A DNA stretch of 51,433 nucleotides from Candidatus Scalindua japonica (lineage in GTDB: Bacteria; Planctomycetota; Brocadiia; Brocadiales; Scalinduaceae). Below the pieces are notes generated by a model, which saw only the letters and a program-made list of their open reading frames with translations, did no database searches and was not told the DNA's origin. Location of the stretch: NCBI RefSeq assembly GCF_002443295.1, contig NZ_BAOS01000025.1:1-51433 (forward strand), written 5' to 3'. Each line of letters begins with the position of its first letter. Within the stretch, counting starts at the first letter, position 1. Positions 18,101 through 26,002 of this stretch are shown in pieces. A program made the translations under genes and the position numbers.

Positions 18101-20883
18101 TCAAGTGATATTTGATGGCCAATACGCGGGTCATCAGGATTGCGTTCGTAATGATAATTCACACTATGTTGACGAAGCGGCAAAAAAGCGGCATGCCCAC
18201 TATCTGTCAATGCTGGTTGCAGCATTTTGACATGATAGGTTATCTCGTCCACAGAATATGGATGCTTTTCTTTATTTGTGCCGTCCAAGGCATACACTTC
18301 AGTACGAATCATGGAACCACGCAAGGCCCGATAAGCTTCTTTAGGTTTCTGGCCAACATCCACATCAAAATCAGGCAAAGGAAATGCAGTTGCATCACCT
18401 TGATAAAATTCTTTTCGGAACTGATTTTGCAATTCCTCTCCATCGAAATAAGTACCCGTATGAAACCAGGTTTTAGTCAAAACAGGTGGAACGCGAAAAG
18501 GATCTGATAGATCAAATGTTTCTGCGTCTAATTGTTCAACACAGCCAAATCCGCGAAACTCTTTTTCACGTGTATCATAATAACCGTGATGATATTTGTA
18601 TTGTGTTACCAATTTTGACTGACTGATATGATCTATGACTTCGACGCGGTCCACACAATGAATCGCTATGGGAAGTTTGGTTACCCATGGCCTTCCATTT
18701 TTTTCATCTTCAAGATAATATTTTGTGGATGGGGCATAATAAACCTGCGTTTCAGCACCCAGATTATTGCTCATGCCTGTTAGCAGATAAGGTTTTCCAC
18801 CTGCACAAAAATCAAGTACCTTAATATTCTTACCCGGATAACGGCTTGCATTATAACTCCAGACCAAGGTAGATGTGCCAGAGCCGAATAAATCTACAAA
18901 TTGAATATGGTCCATATTTGTCACAGGCGGTGTACCATGAATATCTGATGCATGACTCCAGGAATTTCCAGATCGATTAAACCAGAATCGAATATGATCA
19001 TAAGCCACATAAACAATATCTGCGCAACCAGATCCATCTAAATCCACCAGAAAAAGACGGTTTGGATCAAAACCAAATCCAATTTGAGGTGCATTTTTCA
19101 TGGTCACTTTTTCCCCAAAACTACCATAACCTTGATTGGGCCAATAATCAATGCGTCCATCATGCACATAAACCAAATCGCTTAGGCCGTCACCTGTCAT
19201 GTCTGCAAATTCAATTTTCTCTGTGGAATTTTGGAATTGCAGATCTGGAAATGAATCTAAGTCATAAATCCGCTCTATATGCCTGGGTTCTCCATAGCCT
19301 TTTTCACCCAGATTCTGATACCAAAGAAAATGATGATCAAGACTCACAATCATATCAGGCAGACCATCGCCGGTTAAATCTACAAAGCGAAGATGTTCAT
19401 CATCAAGTTCAACACTTGGGAAGGATTCAAATAGCCTGAAATCTTTCCAACCATTTTCTCTGTCGGTCTCATAGACACCTTTCAAAGGTGCCGTCACCAC
19501 CAAATCACTGACACTATCGCCATCATGATCACCAGCTTTGACATGGGATTGTGACATCACAACACCCGTGGGCTGATTAACCATGGGTCGAGGACGATCT
19601 AAAACAGCTTGACCGTGGTTTTTCCATACTTGATAAAGATTGGCTGAGGTGTGTAATGCATCTGGAAATGCATTTCCGGAAAGGTCTAACCACATTTGAT
19701 CTGGATCTTGAAAAGATAGTGCCGGCATCTCATCACCCGGGGCACTTACATTTTGATAATGTTTTTGCTCTGGCTCAAATTTGGAATAAGTTAAGGCGAT
19801 AGGTGGATATTGTTTAGACAGATAGGTGCTGCCGCTTTTGGTGTAACCAGTTAAATGAACGTTTTTCAAAAAGGAAAATAAATTGTCTGAATTCGTTTCA
19901 TATTCAAAATCCGTAGACTTCACTAATGTCGGTCCACCTAATTCTGTAAAATGATGAAACATTAAAACGCGTCGACAGCGTTTAGACATTTTTAATTCAA
20001 AGCTGGGACGAAAATTGGAAAAAGGATCAGGTCTATCATCTGCAAGGTTTATGATGTCTTGATTTGAAGCAGGACTTATATAAGGATCATTTGAAGCTGG
20101 CGTTAAATCAAAATAGTCAAATAGAACTTCGAATAAATAATGGCGATCTGTCTCTTGTACGGCATTCTGATGATTAATTCCCCTTCGTTTTTGACCAACA
20201 GCTTGACGACTATTGCCATAAAAGATACGACGAAGGTACAGTTGTGCTTCATGAGTGGCTTCACGCGCATATTCATAGCGAATATGATTGCCTTTTTCGT
20301 CAAAGGTTTCTTCCAGCAGCCATTCATACACACGATGTGAATCCTGGGGATCAGCAATACGCGCTGCTGACCGAAAGCCGTAAACACTGGTCACATTATT
20401 CTTAGAGATAGCCCGCCAATGCATGTCCCCATTCGTATGCGTCCATTGTTCAATGCGTGCAAAATCGCCTTCGGTGCGCGGACGATAACAAGTGACTGAA
20501 TAGGGCGATCGATCAAACGTGATTAACTGCCAATTATCAGGATTTTGGGAAATTTTTTTCAGATGCGGTACAAGATCTTCTGTGCCAGAAATAATAAATG
20601 TATCTTGCGAGTTATAGCGTGGTAAACCTTTTTGAGACTTTCGTGTGACACGCGCTAGAGAAAGCTTCCATCCTAATCCAAAAGGACTATTTCCATTGCC
20701 AGAACTATATTCAAGATTCAGTTGGGGGCCAAAGCCATTTCTGCCGGGAGAGACTGAAATCGGAATAGAAAAATTGCCAGTTCCTGTAAACAAATCTGGC
20801 TGAAAGGTTTCACCAATTCCATTTACGGCACCGCCACCTTTGGGAAGAGAGAGCGTGGGTGCCTGGTTATTTTCTACTGCCAT
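15145..20883 (-). CDS. TcB-TcC fusion protein, body without its C-terminal toxin
   Basis: This protein has 1912 residues. It starts with an SpvB/TcB N-terminus (LSLPKGGGAVNGIGETF, TGTGNFSIPISVSPGR, YSSGNGNSPFGLGWKLS). It continues with FG-GAP/VCBS-like beta-propeller repeats (GDHDGDSVSDLVV, FVDLTGDGLPDMIV, FADMTGDGLSDLVYV, LVDLDGSGCADIVYV), TcdB middle domains, and then Rhs YD-repeats (YEYDAHTFRLTRL, YQYDQAGKRVRKV). It forms the hollow cocoon and the propeller gate that binds TcA. Translation stops at KVKERI, where family members continue with a conserved YLGGxE segment and then LERETLHVMD. The next frame resumes exactly at LERETVHVMDG, so a short frame-shifting deletion separates cocoon and toxin. 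The ATG at 20881-20883 has a weak site (AGGTTGCGATC). Confidence 0.88.
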   Translation of the reverse strand: MAVENNQAPTLSLPKGGGAVNGIGETFQPDLFTGTGNFSIPISVSPGRNGFGPQLNLEYSSGNGNSPFGLGWKLSLARVTRKSQKGLPRYNSQDTFIISGTEDLVPHLKKISQNPDNWQLITFDRSPYSVTCYRPRTEGDFARIEQWTHTNGDMHWRAISKNNVTSVYGFRSAARIADPQDSHRVYEWLLEETFDEKGNHIRYEYAREATHEAQLYLRRIFYGNSRQAVGQKRRGINHQNAVQETDRHYLFEVLFDYFDLTPASNDPYISPASNQDIINLADDRPDPFSNFRPSFELKMSKRCRRVLMFHHFTELGGPTLVKSTDFEYETNSDNLFSFLKNVHLTGYTKSGSTYLSKQYPPIALTYSKFEPEQKHYQNVSAPGDEMPALSFQDPDQMWLDLSGNAFPDALHTSANLYQVWKNHGQAVLDRPRPMVNQPTGVVMSQSHVKAGDHDGDSVSDLVVTAPLKGVYETDRENGWKDFRLFESFPSVELDDEHLRFVDLTGDGLPDMIVSLDHHFLWYQNLGEKGYGEPRHIERIYDLDSFPDLQFQNSTEKIEFADMTGDGLSDLVYVHDGRIDYWPNQGYGSFGEKVTMKNAPQIGFGFDPNRLFLVDLDGSGCADIVYVAYDHIRFWFNRSGNSWSHASDIHGTPPVTNMDHIQFVDLFGSGTSTLVWSYNASRYPGKNIKVLDFCAGGKPYLLTGMSNNLGAETQVYYAPSTKYYLEDEKNGRPWVTKLPIAIHCVDRVEVIDHISQSKLVTQYKYHHGYYDTREKEFRGFGCVEQLDAETFDLSDPFRVPPVLTKTWFHTGTYFDGEELQNQFRKEFYQGDATAFPLPDFDVDVGQKPKEAYRALRGSMIRTEVYALDGTNKEKHPYSVDEITYHVKMLQPALTDSGHAAFLPLRQHSVNYHYERNPDDPRIGHQISLDVDDFGNVTKSCVIGYPRRNPAFLEQGKTLITFVESDYANVPEHKLYYMVAVPYGARTYELTEVPRAVGQLYSQADILNAFGNATNIPYEKKAMAGVLEKRIVEGNRILYYKNDLSGPLNLGQVESLLLKYETYTMAFTPQLIQDVFGDSATNNVMHNEGGYQLMDGFWWTPSGKNIPNAAHMFQVEQYVDPFQKTHATRYDQYDLLMEETIDPSGNSTKSKNDYRVLQTWEMTGPNGNRTQVAFDRLGLVAATAVMGKTTESVGDSLATLIKDLSQTAIDVFFADPAANSSGLLKKATRRHIYDIHRFIRTGEPNVVSTLTRDTHDSDSSGSLHIQNSLIFIDGFGRNIQRKAFAENTNWRVTGWQVFNHKGNPVKQYEPFFSTVPTYQDASTAIQGKAATLFYDPLDRVVLTLHSNHSYEKNVIGTWKQENWDLNDTVLMHDPKTDVHVGAFFARLSNADYLPTWYKSRDQGQMGTEEKIAAEKTAKHANTPMISHLDTLGREFLKIADNGSAGKYETRIEIDIEGNDHAIKDPRNIEVFKHRFNMLSRKISIESRDAGKRLILPNVQNQTIYAEDEEGNKSKTVYDAAGRLIENWVSKGSGAARLAEKTIYGDSLGPNAAQFNHRGKIYQTFDGAGLFEGTEYDFKGNMRKSKRQLLKAHQGDIDWNVSTAGSLLSNDVFEMETTYDANNRVKSTKSPDQSTYFPTYNEAGLIDSVQVALRGESNPANWISFVTNIDYNAREQREKIEYGNGAFTDYEYDAHTFRLTRLTTKKGNKTFQKLNYTYDPSGNVMHLEDKSQRAIYFNNQVVTPSTDYEYDAIYRLILAEGREHGGQGADLQRDQNDFPIQALSHTNDLKALRLYKETYAYDEAGNFIQMAHQTIGSATGNWTRHYDRATTSNRLMGTSLPSDAANQYSTKYKYDDNGNIKKFPHLGTVTWDFKNQMTSADLGGGGHVYYQYDQAGKRVRKVIENASGQKVKERI

Positions 20884-21369
20884 GATCGCAACCTAATAAG
20901 TTGATGAATTTTAAATAATCACATATTTTACCTGCTTAAAACAAAATAAATTTCAACTATTCTTGCCACCTTTTACTCTATATTTCATGCATTGATTACA
21001 TCTATTACACTACCACTTAAAACGATAATTGTCCAACTTCTTTCCGAAACATTTGTAGCTGCTTCATACGCTTAGTCATAATAAATGCATATTATTATCG
21101 GAGCATTCCATATCTGTAAATAAAGGTAGATGTGTTGTAATACGTGTGCAGGAAACATTTTCAACACGGGTATCACCGCGTCGGGCATGCAAAGTATTGA
21201 ACCAGCCGTGATCAACGCAAAGGTAATGTGATGAAATTTCGGCGATCAGGATAGATTGGTACAGAGGATGGTAGAATTAACGAAAGATTACGATGGATTC
21301 TACTACATTTCTACTACAGTGGGAAGTTTGGTAAGAATTTTACTTATACCTGAATTGAGTTAAAGAGTT
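20884..21369. other. Intergenic region upstream of tcB-C
   Basis: I find no supported gene here. The part next to 20884 should hold the toxin operon promoter. Confidence 0.4.
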
Positions 21370-21441
21370 TCACTTTTTATTCGTTAATATACTTTGCACG
21401 ATTGCTATCACGATAAGCAGTCCGATTACTATCCATGTCAT
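21370..21441 (-). CDS. Putative 23-residue single-membrane-helix peptide
   Basis: The frame starts at the ATG at 21439-21441, 13 bases after GGAGGG, and encodes MTWIVIGLLIVIAIVQSILT followed by NKK and stop. Almost the whole peptide is one hydrophobic helix with a basic tail, as in small membrane proteins and type I toxins. It lies 28 bp downstream of the 76-aa gene on the same strand, so the two could form a small operon. No homolog comes to mind. Confidence is limited by its size. Confidence 0.4.
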   Translation of the reverse strand: MTWIVIGLLIVIAIVQSILTNKK

Positions 21442-21469
21442 TATTATTCTTTATCCCTCCCTTTGGGGG

Positions 21470-21700
21470 TTATTGTTTAGGCGTCCCATATGTCTCCTCC
21501 TCCTTTATAAGTTGTTGATGAAGCCCGCTGATTTGCTCGATACATTTTTCCAGAGTCTTTATCGGATCAGGGGAGTCTTTAACATGGCGTTTAATTTTGT
21601 TATGCAAATTAATGATTGTTGCATTAATAGAATGTGCCTGCTCTTCGCAGGTAAGTTTCTCAAAAGGTTTCGAATCGTCTTTATGGCGTTGATTTGACAT
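21470..21700 (-). CDS. Small hypothetical protein (76 aa)
   Basis: The protein is hydrophilic and helical (FEKLTCEEQAHSINATIINL, IKTLEKCIEQISGLHQQLI). The ATG at 21698-21700 follows a very strong ribosome site (CCGGAGGAGGAGAAGTC). That ribosome site and the 230 bp before it are a diverged copy of the segment in front of hicB at 23.8-24 kb. I do not recognise a family. Confidence 0.55.
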   Translation of the reverse strand: MSNQRHKDDSKPFEKLTCEEQAHSINATIINLHNKIKRHVKDSPDPIKTLEKCIEQISGLHQQLIKEEETYGTPKQ

Positions 21701-21733
21701 GACTTCTCCTCCTCCGGAAATAATTTGCTGTAT

Positions 21734-21934
21734 TCAGATAAGTAAAGCATTCGCTTCCACTTTAAATTTGTGCATAGGAAATTCAAAAGTTAACTTTATG
21801 ATATCTTTGGATCGATCTTTGGATAAATATTTTTCTGTATCAATAAACATTTCCTGTTTTTCAGCTAATTCGCATATAAGTTTACGACCATTATTGTACA
21901 CACCTACATCATGTAAGCCAGTTTTTTCTTACAC
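21734..21934 (-). pseudogene. Diverged copy of the 24-kb small gene (5'-truncated)
   Basis: The minus-strand reading KKTGLHDVGVYNNGRKLICE... IDTEKYLSKDRSKDIIKLTF... KFKVEANALLI and stop matches the gene at 23777-24046 in most positions. The N-terminal part is missing beyond 21934. Relative to it, the 24-kb copy has a one-base shift near its 3' end, so this copy seems to preserve the original C-terminus. Confidence 0.6.
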
Positions 21935-21964
21935 AAGACGCGACACCATGCTCCTTCCTTCGAT

Positions 21965-22250
21965 TCATCCTGTCTCGATAAGCTGCCTTTCCCTCTGAAG
22001 TTCAGCCTTCAGTTGCTCTTTCTGTTTCCTGAGCCTGCCAATCTCTTTCTGAATCTTATTTGCTGCACTTGTAGAGTTGGCATGATCTTTCGATTTGATT
22101 TTATGAATAAATTTTTCATAATATGAACAAACACAATATTCGAACTCCTGTGGCTGTTATTGATGATGTTCAGGTATCACGACTTTAGGAAGGTTACAGA
22201 AATATGTGCCCTGGGATGAGATAATAAATGCTGTTGAAAAAGAAAAAGGT
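21965..22250 (-). pseudogene. Decayed gene fragment ending in a coiled coil
   Basis: The minus frame reads ISSQGTYFCNLPKVVIPEHHQ, an in-frame TAA (22157-22159), then QPQEFEYCVCSYYEKFIHKI and ANKIQKEIGRLRKQKEQLKA, and a stop at 21965-21967. Both sides look like real coding sequence and would join if TAA had been CAA (Gln). There is no start codon in frame after the stop. The family is not recognised. Confidence 0.45.
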
Positions 22251-22428
22251 AGCAGTACAGAAGCGAAACTATCAATGATAAAGAAGTGACCCTTAGTTAG
22301 CTTTTGACCCATAGTTACCTTTAATATTTTTATTGATTTCAGTTCCTTATTAATCTATGATTTTGAAAGTTAGAAAATTATACTATTTAAGATATTTGAA
22401 ATTTTACATAAGCAGATAGAATGAATTA

Positions 22429-22674
22429 ATGCCTAAAGTATTCGAATGGAAAGGATGCAGGTTTCATTTTTTCTCAAATGAAGGAGTTCCACTTGAGGCA
22501 ATTCATATTCATGTTCGCAAAGGACCAAACAGAGCAAAATTCTGGATTGAACCTATTATATCTTTAGCCAGTAACTACGGATTTAACAGTAAAGAATTGA
22601 ATGAGTTTAAAAGTAAGATAGAAGAAAACAAAAATATGATTAAGGAAAAATGGAATGAGCACTTTAACATTTGA
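22429..22674 (+). CDS. DUF4160 domain-containing protein
   Basis: This 81-aa protein has the DUF4160 pattern: FEWKGCRFHFFSNEG followed by EAIHIHVRKGPNRAKFWIEP, with the conserved His-x-His (HIHV). Members are small and almost always paired with a DUF2442 protein, as here: the next gene starts inside its last codons (overlap 22655-22674), so translation is probably coupled. The pair behaves like a toxin-antitoxin candidate in many genomes, but the biochemical role is not established to my knowledge. The ATG at 22429 has no strong ribosome site. Confidence 0.8.
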   Translation: MPKVFEWKGCRFHFFSNEGVPLEAIHIHVRKGPNRAKFWIEPIISLASNYGFNSKELNEFKSKIEENKNMIKEKWNEHFNI

Positions 22675-22921
22675 AGCTTCTGCAAAAAAGGTATGGTTTG
22701 ATAATGAAAATATGTGGGTTAGTCTCATTGATGGAAGGCAACTATCAATTCCACTTGTATATTTTCCTCGTTTACTTAATGCAACGCCAGAACAAAGATG
22801 CAAATATGAAATGAGTGGTGGTGGGACAGGACTCCACTGGGAAGAGATTGATGAGGATATTAGCGTTCCGGGACTATTGTTAGGTTATAAAGACCTGACA
22901 TATTACAAAAATAAGATTTAA
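22655..22921 (+). CDS. DUF2442 domain-containing protein
   Basis: This 88-residue protein has the typical features: VWFDNENMWVSLIDGRQLSIPLVYFPRLLNA, read as two adjacent short motifs, and the tail HWEEIDEDISVPGLLLG. DUF2442 proteins are small beta-rich partners of DUF4160. It overlaps the DUF4160 gene by 20 bases. Unlike the second pair at 40.4-40.9 kb, this pair has no interruption. Confidence 0.85.
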   Translation: MSTLTFEASAKKVWFDNENMWVSLIDGRQLSIPLVYFPRLLNATPEQRCKYEMSGGGTGLHWEEIDEDISVPGLLLGYKDLTYYKNKI

Positions 22922-23347
22922 AAAACGTGTTGGCCAAACATTCATAAACCTCCATCACTACTCTAATTTACACACGTTATTAATCCTCTCTACCCTCTTT
23001 GATTTGTCAACAGGTTAGTTTGTCCCTGCTCACTTCTTGCACCTTACCCGTAGACCCATTTTAGCTCTTATTTAACGCTTTGAGTGGTATACAGGACACA
23101 GGGTTGTGATCTATTACATCACGCTTGAAAAAATTGAAAAATTATAGTTTTTAAAATTTGTGAATATGTCAAGTGGCGAGGTGGCCTCGTTTACATCTAA
23201 AATAGGCGCTATCCCTACCCTATTACACATCATATTCTGCTTTCAATGTCTGATCATATTCCATACATTTTCTTCCCTTCGGCAATATTAAGTAAGGCCG
23301 GAAAGGCCAGGATTGCAGGCTTTCTGCCACTAGACTGCAACTATCCG
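22922..23347. other. Intergenic stretch between DUF2442 and hicA (tail to tail)
   Basis: There is no supported gene. A short perfect hairpin GGCCGGAAAGGCC at about 23296-23308 could serve as a terminator after hicA (minus strand). Confidence 0.4.
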
Positions 23348-23572
23348 TTAACGTTCTTTTAAAAAATCTTCAATTGAAAGGCCTATATCTTTTGCCACTT
23401 TCCTCAGTAGTATAGGGGAAATATCTCTGCCGGCATGAAAAGGTACTGTTGTTCCCCTGCCATCTTGGTGACGAAACTGTCTATGTGAACCTTTTTGTCG
23501 AACTTCAGTAAATCCAAGATTCTTAAGAATTGCGATTTCCTCTGATGGTTTTAAAACAGGTATATTTCCCAT
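23348..23572 (-). CDS. hicA: HicA-family mRNA interferase toxin
   Basis: This 74-residue protein has the HicA/YcfA double-stranded-RNA-binding fold. It carries the characteristic LKNLGFTEVRQKGSHRQFRH (catalytic His within GSH) followed by VPFHAGRDISPILLRKV. HicA cleaves mRNA and is neutralised by HicB. The gene follows hicB by 2 bp, the less common hicB-hicA order. All expected residues are present, so the pair looks functional. Confidence 0.9.
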   Translation of the reverse strand: MGNIPVLKPSEEIAILKNLGFTEVRQKGSHRQFRHQDGRGTTVPFHAGRDISPILLRKVAKDIGLSIEDFLKER

Positions 23573-23574
23573 TG

Positions 23575-23784
23575 CTATGCCACTGATATGTTTTGTATTC
23601 CAACAAATTTACTTTCAAATTCTGGTTCTCCATCCTCAAGAATCATTTCAATTACTTCGTAAAGATTCTTGTTGATCTCTTCAAGTGTTTCGCCTTGTGA
23701 ATGGGCACCAGGAAACCCGGGAACATACCCTACATATAAACCTGTATCATTGCATTTTTCTATTACAGCTGTGTAGTTATGCAT
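23575..23784 (-). CDS. hicB: HicB-family antitoxin
   Basis: This 69-residue protein has the partially degraded RNase H fold of HicB: YTAVIEKCNDTGLYVGYVPGFPGAHSQGET in two adjacent motifs, then LEEINKNLYEVIEMILEDGE. It has no C-terminal DNA-binding domain, so it belongs to the short HicB type. The ATG at 23782-23784 has a strong site (CCGGAGAAGGAGAAG) that is part of the segment duplicated at 21.7 kb. It overlaps the end of the upstream 89-aa frame by 8 bases. Confidence 0.88.
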   Translation of the reverse strand: MHNYTAVIEKCNDTGLYVGYVPGFPGAHSQGETLEEINKNLYEVIEMILEDGEPEFESKFVGIQNISVA

Positions 23785-24046
23785 ATAACTTCTCCTTCTC
23801 CGGAAATAATTTGCTATATTCAGATAAGTAAAGGATTCGCTTTCGCTTTAAATTTATCCATAGAAATTTCAAAGTTAACTTTATGATATCTTTGGATAAA
23901 TACTTTTCTATGTCAATAAATATTTCCTGTTTTTCAGCTAATTCGCATATAAGTTTATGGTCATTATTGTACACACTTACATCGTGTAAGCCAGTTTTTT
24001 TATTACACTTCTTTTCTTCGTATTCACTGATCAACTCATCCCCCAT
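23777..24046 (-). CDS. Small hypothetical protein ahead of hicBA (possibly frameshifted)
   Basis: This 89-residue frame reads MGDELISEYEEKKCNKKTGL, DVSVYNNDHKLICELAEKQE, IDIEKYLSKDIIKLTLKF and onward. Comparison with the 21.7-kb copy suggests that a one-base difference shifts the last 30 codons; the alternative tail reads NFEISMDKFKAKANPLLI and stop. The frame stays open upstream of the ATG (VEFEARFI), with AGGAGG nearby but no start codon. It is not a family I know. Its position directly in front of hicB suggests a leader gene or former third component. Confidence 0.5.
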   Translation of the reverse strand: MGDELISEYEEKKCNKKTGLHDVSVYNNDHKLICELAEKQEIFIDIEKYLSKDIIKLTLKFLWINLKRKRILYLSEYSKLFPEKEKLYA

Positions 24047-24472
24047 GATGAATCTTGCCTCAAATTCGACAAACCTCCTCGCTCTACAATATATTTTACT
24101 TTAGTATTCTTCACTGAAAGTGAAAGGAGGGTTTCCAAAGCATTTGAGAAAAAGCAATCAGACACTGAGTACAAGGAATAATAACTGAAAGTGATATTGG
24201 GAAAGTTGTAACTGAACTTTTTCCTGCCACGAAGTCGCCGAGTATGCAAGTTGGCGTGATAAAATAAAATCGAAATATTATATTTTTTTAAGAGCTGTCA
24301 TCCGGCTGTTCCTGAATAATTTTTGTCATTTAATTCTTAATATTTTCCATGCTTTACTCCTTTCCTTAATTTATCATTACAACACAGTTTCTATATTGAT
24401 CGACTTAATCACTCAAAACACATCAAGGACAAAAAAGCATAAAGTTGAAAAGGTCGTATCGAACAGGCGGCC
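24047..24472. other. Intergenic stretch with gene debris
   Basis: No full gene is visible. On the minus strand AAGGAAAGGAG precedes a tiny frame (MENIKN, then TAAATG, MTKIIQEQPDDSS) around 24293-24350 that could be a remnant. Promoter elements for the 24-kb gene would lie here. Confidence 0.35.
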
Positions 24473-25744
24473 TTATTTCAGCTCTTTCCATTCTGGAATA
24501 ACCTTTGCGAATTCTTCTTGAAATGCCGGCCTGCCCATATTATTCATCTTTATTGGTAAAACATATTTTCTCCAATCAGCGGGTTTCTTCATTACGTCAA
24601 CCAATATGTGCCGTACCCTTTTTACCGCCTCTGCTTTGAATCTGTAATCCTTTCTGGAAGTTGAAGAGTTAAGATTTCCTGTTGATGACTTATGAAACGT
24701 TAATATCTCTTCAGGATATCGGTTCTCTAATCTTGAGGCTATTTGTAATATATCAGAATCCATATAACGGTAATAACTGTGGTTGCTGATCTTTATAAAA
24801 CATTGTATAGCTTTTTCATATTCTTTACGATGCATATAAATCTTTAAAGATTGAACATTGTCTGATTTTTCCAAAAGATCGACAATACGAGGTTCATATT
24901 CTTTCCACTCTTTGTCAGAACACTCCTTTTTGAATTCCTTATATGAAGAAAGTGCCAAACGATCGGTTTTCTGTAAGAAAAGGTAATCCAGGTAAGCATT
25001 ACGATCGCCAGACTCTTTTGCCCGTTCTGCCAGGAACAACCTTAGTTCATCCATCCTTCCTTCGCCAGACTTCATTCCTTTTATTGCAATATCTAACGCC
25101 TTATCTTTTTCGCCTGTTTCCCAATAAAATGTAGCAAGATCATAATAATCCATTCCGTATTTCATTGTAAGCGCTCTTAATGCTAAAAATTTCTTATGGT
25201 CGCCTATCCTTCTATAGATACGTCTGGCATGATCAGTGGGCCAGCTACTTTTAAGCGCTTCAAATCGTTCAGCTAAATCTCGCAAATCATCGTCATTCTT
25301 GCATGTCGCATAAGCAACATCGTATAAAAAGTCATCCATTCCGGCATTCCCACTTTGTATATAGCGTAGAACTTCCTCCAACAGCTCATCCCTATCATTC
25401 TTGGATAATGTTGTTTCGTCTAGTTTATCACATAGTTCACTCAAATATTCGCTAACATCATCTTCCTGACCATGATCACCGCCACCATATTCGTCAAGTT
25501 CCGCAAGCTCGGGCTCTAACTCACGCCAGAGTGAAAGCAAGGCAGAAGACGCTGCGCCTTCCTTTAGTACATTGCTCACCTTAACCGTTTCTTTCAGTGT
25601 ATCCAAACACTCTCTTCTTATGGAATTGTCCCTTGCTGCTAATCCGAGAACAAGCTTTACAAGGTCATCTTTTTCTGCAAAGTTGAGCAATTCTGCAAGA
25701 GGTTCTTTATTCTTTATATCTTTTCGCCTTGGAATCTGTTTCAT
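24473..25744 (-). CDS. DUF6880-type protein, C-terminal half of a SWIM zinc-finger protein
   Basis: This 423-residue, helical, TPR-like protein has LAELLNFAEKDDLVKLVLGL near its start and tandem alpha-helical repeats (DLATFYWETGEKDKALDIAI, YLDYLFLQKTDRLALSSYK). It ends with KAEAVKRVRHILVDVMKKPA and WRKYVLPI. The region resembles the C-terminal domain attached to SWIM zinc fingers in bacterial proteins, but the SWIM CxC...CxH motif itself is missing, and no zinc ligands precede residue 20. It may be an N-terminally shortened member. The ATG at 25744 has no strong ribosome site. The neighbourhood is an accessory defence-like island; function unknown. Confidence 0.6.
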   Translation of the reverse strand: MKQIPRRKDIKNKEPLAELLNFAEKDDLVKLVLGLAARDNSIRRECLDTLKETVKVSNVLKEGAASSALLSLWRELEPELAELDEYGGGDHGQEDDVSEYLSELCDKLDETTLSKNDRDELLEEVLRYIQSGNAGMDDFLYDVAYATCKNDDDLRDLAERFEALKSSWPTDHARRIYRRIGDHKKFLALRALTMKYGMDYYDLATFYWETGEKDKALDIAIKGMKSGEGRMDELRLFLAERAKESGDRNAYLDYLFLQKTDRLALSSYKEFKKECSDKEWKEYEPRIVDLLEKSDNVQSLKIYMHRKEYEKAIQCFIKISNHSYYRYMDSDILQIASRLENRYPEEILTFHKSSTGNLNSSTSRKDYRFKAEAVKRVRHILVDVMKKPADWRKYVLPIKMNNMGRPAFQEEFAKVIPEWKELK

Positions 25745-25754
25745 TAAGTAAGCC

Positions 25755-25928
25755 TTATTTATTATGGTAAATAACGTTGTAACGTTTCTTTTTCCTGTCC
25801 CAACCTACATACATCTCGCCAGTCTCAATTTTCTGAATTATGTATATATGGTACATAACATCTTCTCAATCTATTTTCTCAGGTAATTCTGTTATTAAAT
25901 ATTCCAATTTTGATTTTAAAATTTCCAT
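25755..25928 (-). pseudogene. Small antitoxin-like gene with an in-frame TGA
   Basis: The frame MEILKSKLEYLITELPEKID, TGA (25866-25868), EDVMYHIYIIQKIETGEMYV continues in the same frame to TAA at 25755-25757 (58 codons). The pattern 'D-W-E-D-x-M-Y-x-I-Y-x-x-Q-K-I-E-x-G' is common in small Phd-like antitoxin or accessory proteins, so the TGA most likely replaced a TGG Trp codon. No partner toxin is recognisable. It was too short and broken for ordinary gene calling. Confidence 0.5.
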
Positions 25929-25969
25929 CCTATCGTAACTACTTGGAATTTCAAGACTAACCCGGAAGG

Positions 25970-26002
25970 CTCTTTTAAAACTCTTTTAAAACTCTTTTAA
26001 AC
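25970..26002. repeat. 11-bp unit repeated three times at the end of the AlbA_2 gene
   Basis: CTCTTTTAAAA occurs three times in a row (the last base of the third copy differs) and spans the stop codon of the 566-aa gene. It yields redundant TAA stops on the minus strand. Confidence 0.85.
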
